A stretch of 64,000 nt of DNA from Rhyacophila brunnea. Lineage: Eukaryota > Arthropoda > Insecta > Trichoptera > Rhyacophilidae. The notes under the pieces were generated by a model. It ran no database searches. It was given only the letters and a program-made list of their open reading frames with translations, and was not told the origin of the DNA. Positions 63,840 through 64,000 of this stretch are shown in pieces (the stretch's first letter is position 1; each line of letters starts with the position of its first letter). The stretch lies in contig JAGYXB010001009.1 of assembly GCA_022495005.1 (NCBI GenBank), positions 682,001-746,000 on the forward strand. Reading direction: 5' to 3'. Both the position numbers and the translations under genes were made by a program.

Positions 63840-64000
63840 AATTGACAAACTATAATTAAAATAAGGAGTAAAATTATGTTAACGCGCGTGTTTGAACATG
63901 TACCTAACCGAATTTTTTTTTATTTTTTTTTAAACGGTACATGTTCAAACATGCGCGTCAATATTATTTTACTCCCTACTTCAATTATAGTTTGTCAATT
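63840..64000. mobile_element. Large palindrome (foldback or MITE) at the window edge
   Basis: Positions 63840-63904 and 63936-64000 are inverted repeats, 58 of 65 bases identical, around a 31-base T-rich spacer. Arm marks are AATTGACAAACTATAATT, GGAGTAAAAT and TGTTTGAACATGTACC. The right arm runs to the last base, so the true element may be longer. Confidence 0.8.

Larger units (their letters stand above)
57451..64000 (+). other. Probable last intron of gene C, or intergenic DNA
   Basis: No terminal Osiris exon was recognised. Gene A has an 8.8-kb intron at this point, so a long intron is plausible. 59280-60250 and 60810-62630 hold nothing I recognise. Confidence 0.35.

Noticed and set aside
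1..64000. CRISPR arrays, bacterial operons, ribosomal RNA
   Set aside because: No regularly spaced repeats, no ribosome-binding sites and no rRNA-like sequence were seen; the window is eukaryotic.

Overview
The window looks like nuclear DNA from an insect, most plausibly an aphid or close hemipteran relative. It is very AT-rich, genes are split by long introns, and transposon remnants, tRNA-derived SINEs and LINE 3' ends are dense. The aphid placement is inference from base composition and repeat style. The insect placement rests on the Osiris gene family, which is known only from insects and close relatives. No bacterial, CRISPR or organellar feature is visible.

Three plus-strand gene models form the backbone and look like part of an Osiris cluster. 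Gene A (5571-15975, three exons, 253 aa) is a complete, canonical Osiris protein: signal peptide, two-cysteine DUF1676 region, hydrophobic segment, Gly-rich tail and a C-terminal AQ..LAY..Y motif. Gene B (31836-46984, two exons about 14 kb apart, 390 aa if joined) has a signal peptide, a long Ser/Thr/Asn-rich region and an Osiris-like hydrophobic C-terminus, but no recognisable DUF1676 core. Gene C (55060-57450 and probably beyond the window) has a His-rich exon leading into an Osiris-like hydrophobic segment; its last exon is not in view. All three share a phase-1 intron just upstream of the hydrophobic exon, which supports common descent. Osiris proteins are known to act in cuticle-secreting epithelia, in the endosomal and secretory system, so the three are probably co-expressed at moults; that is family knowledge, not something read here.

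Layout: 1-5400 holds repeats (an inverted-repeat element, a hAT end, a SINE, a LINE 3' end). 5414-15975 is gene A, whose 8.8-kb intron 2 carries two MITE-like elements, two perfect hairpins and a dead mariner-type transposase. 15976-31570 is intergenic with a hAT remnant, SINEs, a MITE and a reverse LTR. 31572-47108 is gene B, whose intron carries a hAT MITE with an exact 8-bp target duplication, a solo LTR with a 4-bp duplication, a second inverted LTR and several LINE fragments. 46985-54760 is intergenic and holds a SINE with a nested MITE and a nearly complete but inactivated mariner. 54765-64000 holds gene C and its long downstream intron, with foldback elements, a 646-bp hAT MITE and LINE tails; the last 160 bases form a large palindrome cut by the window edge.
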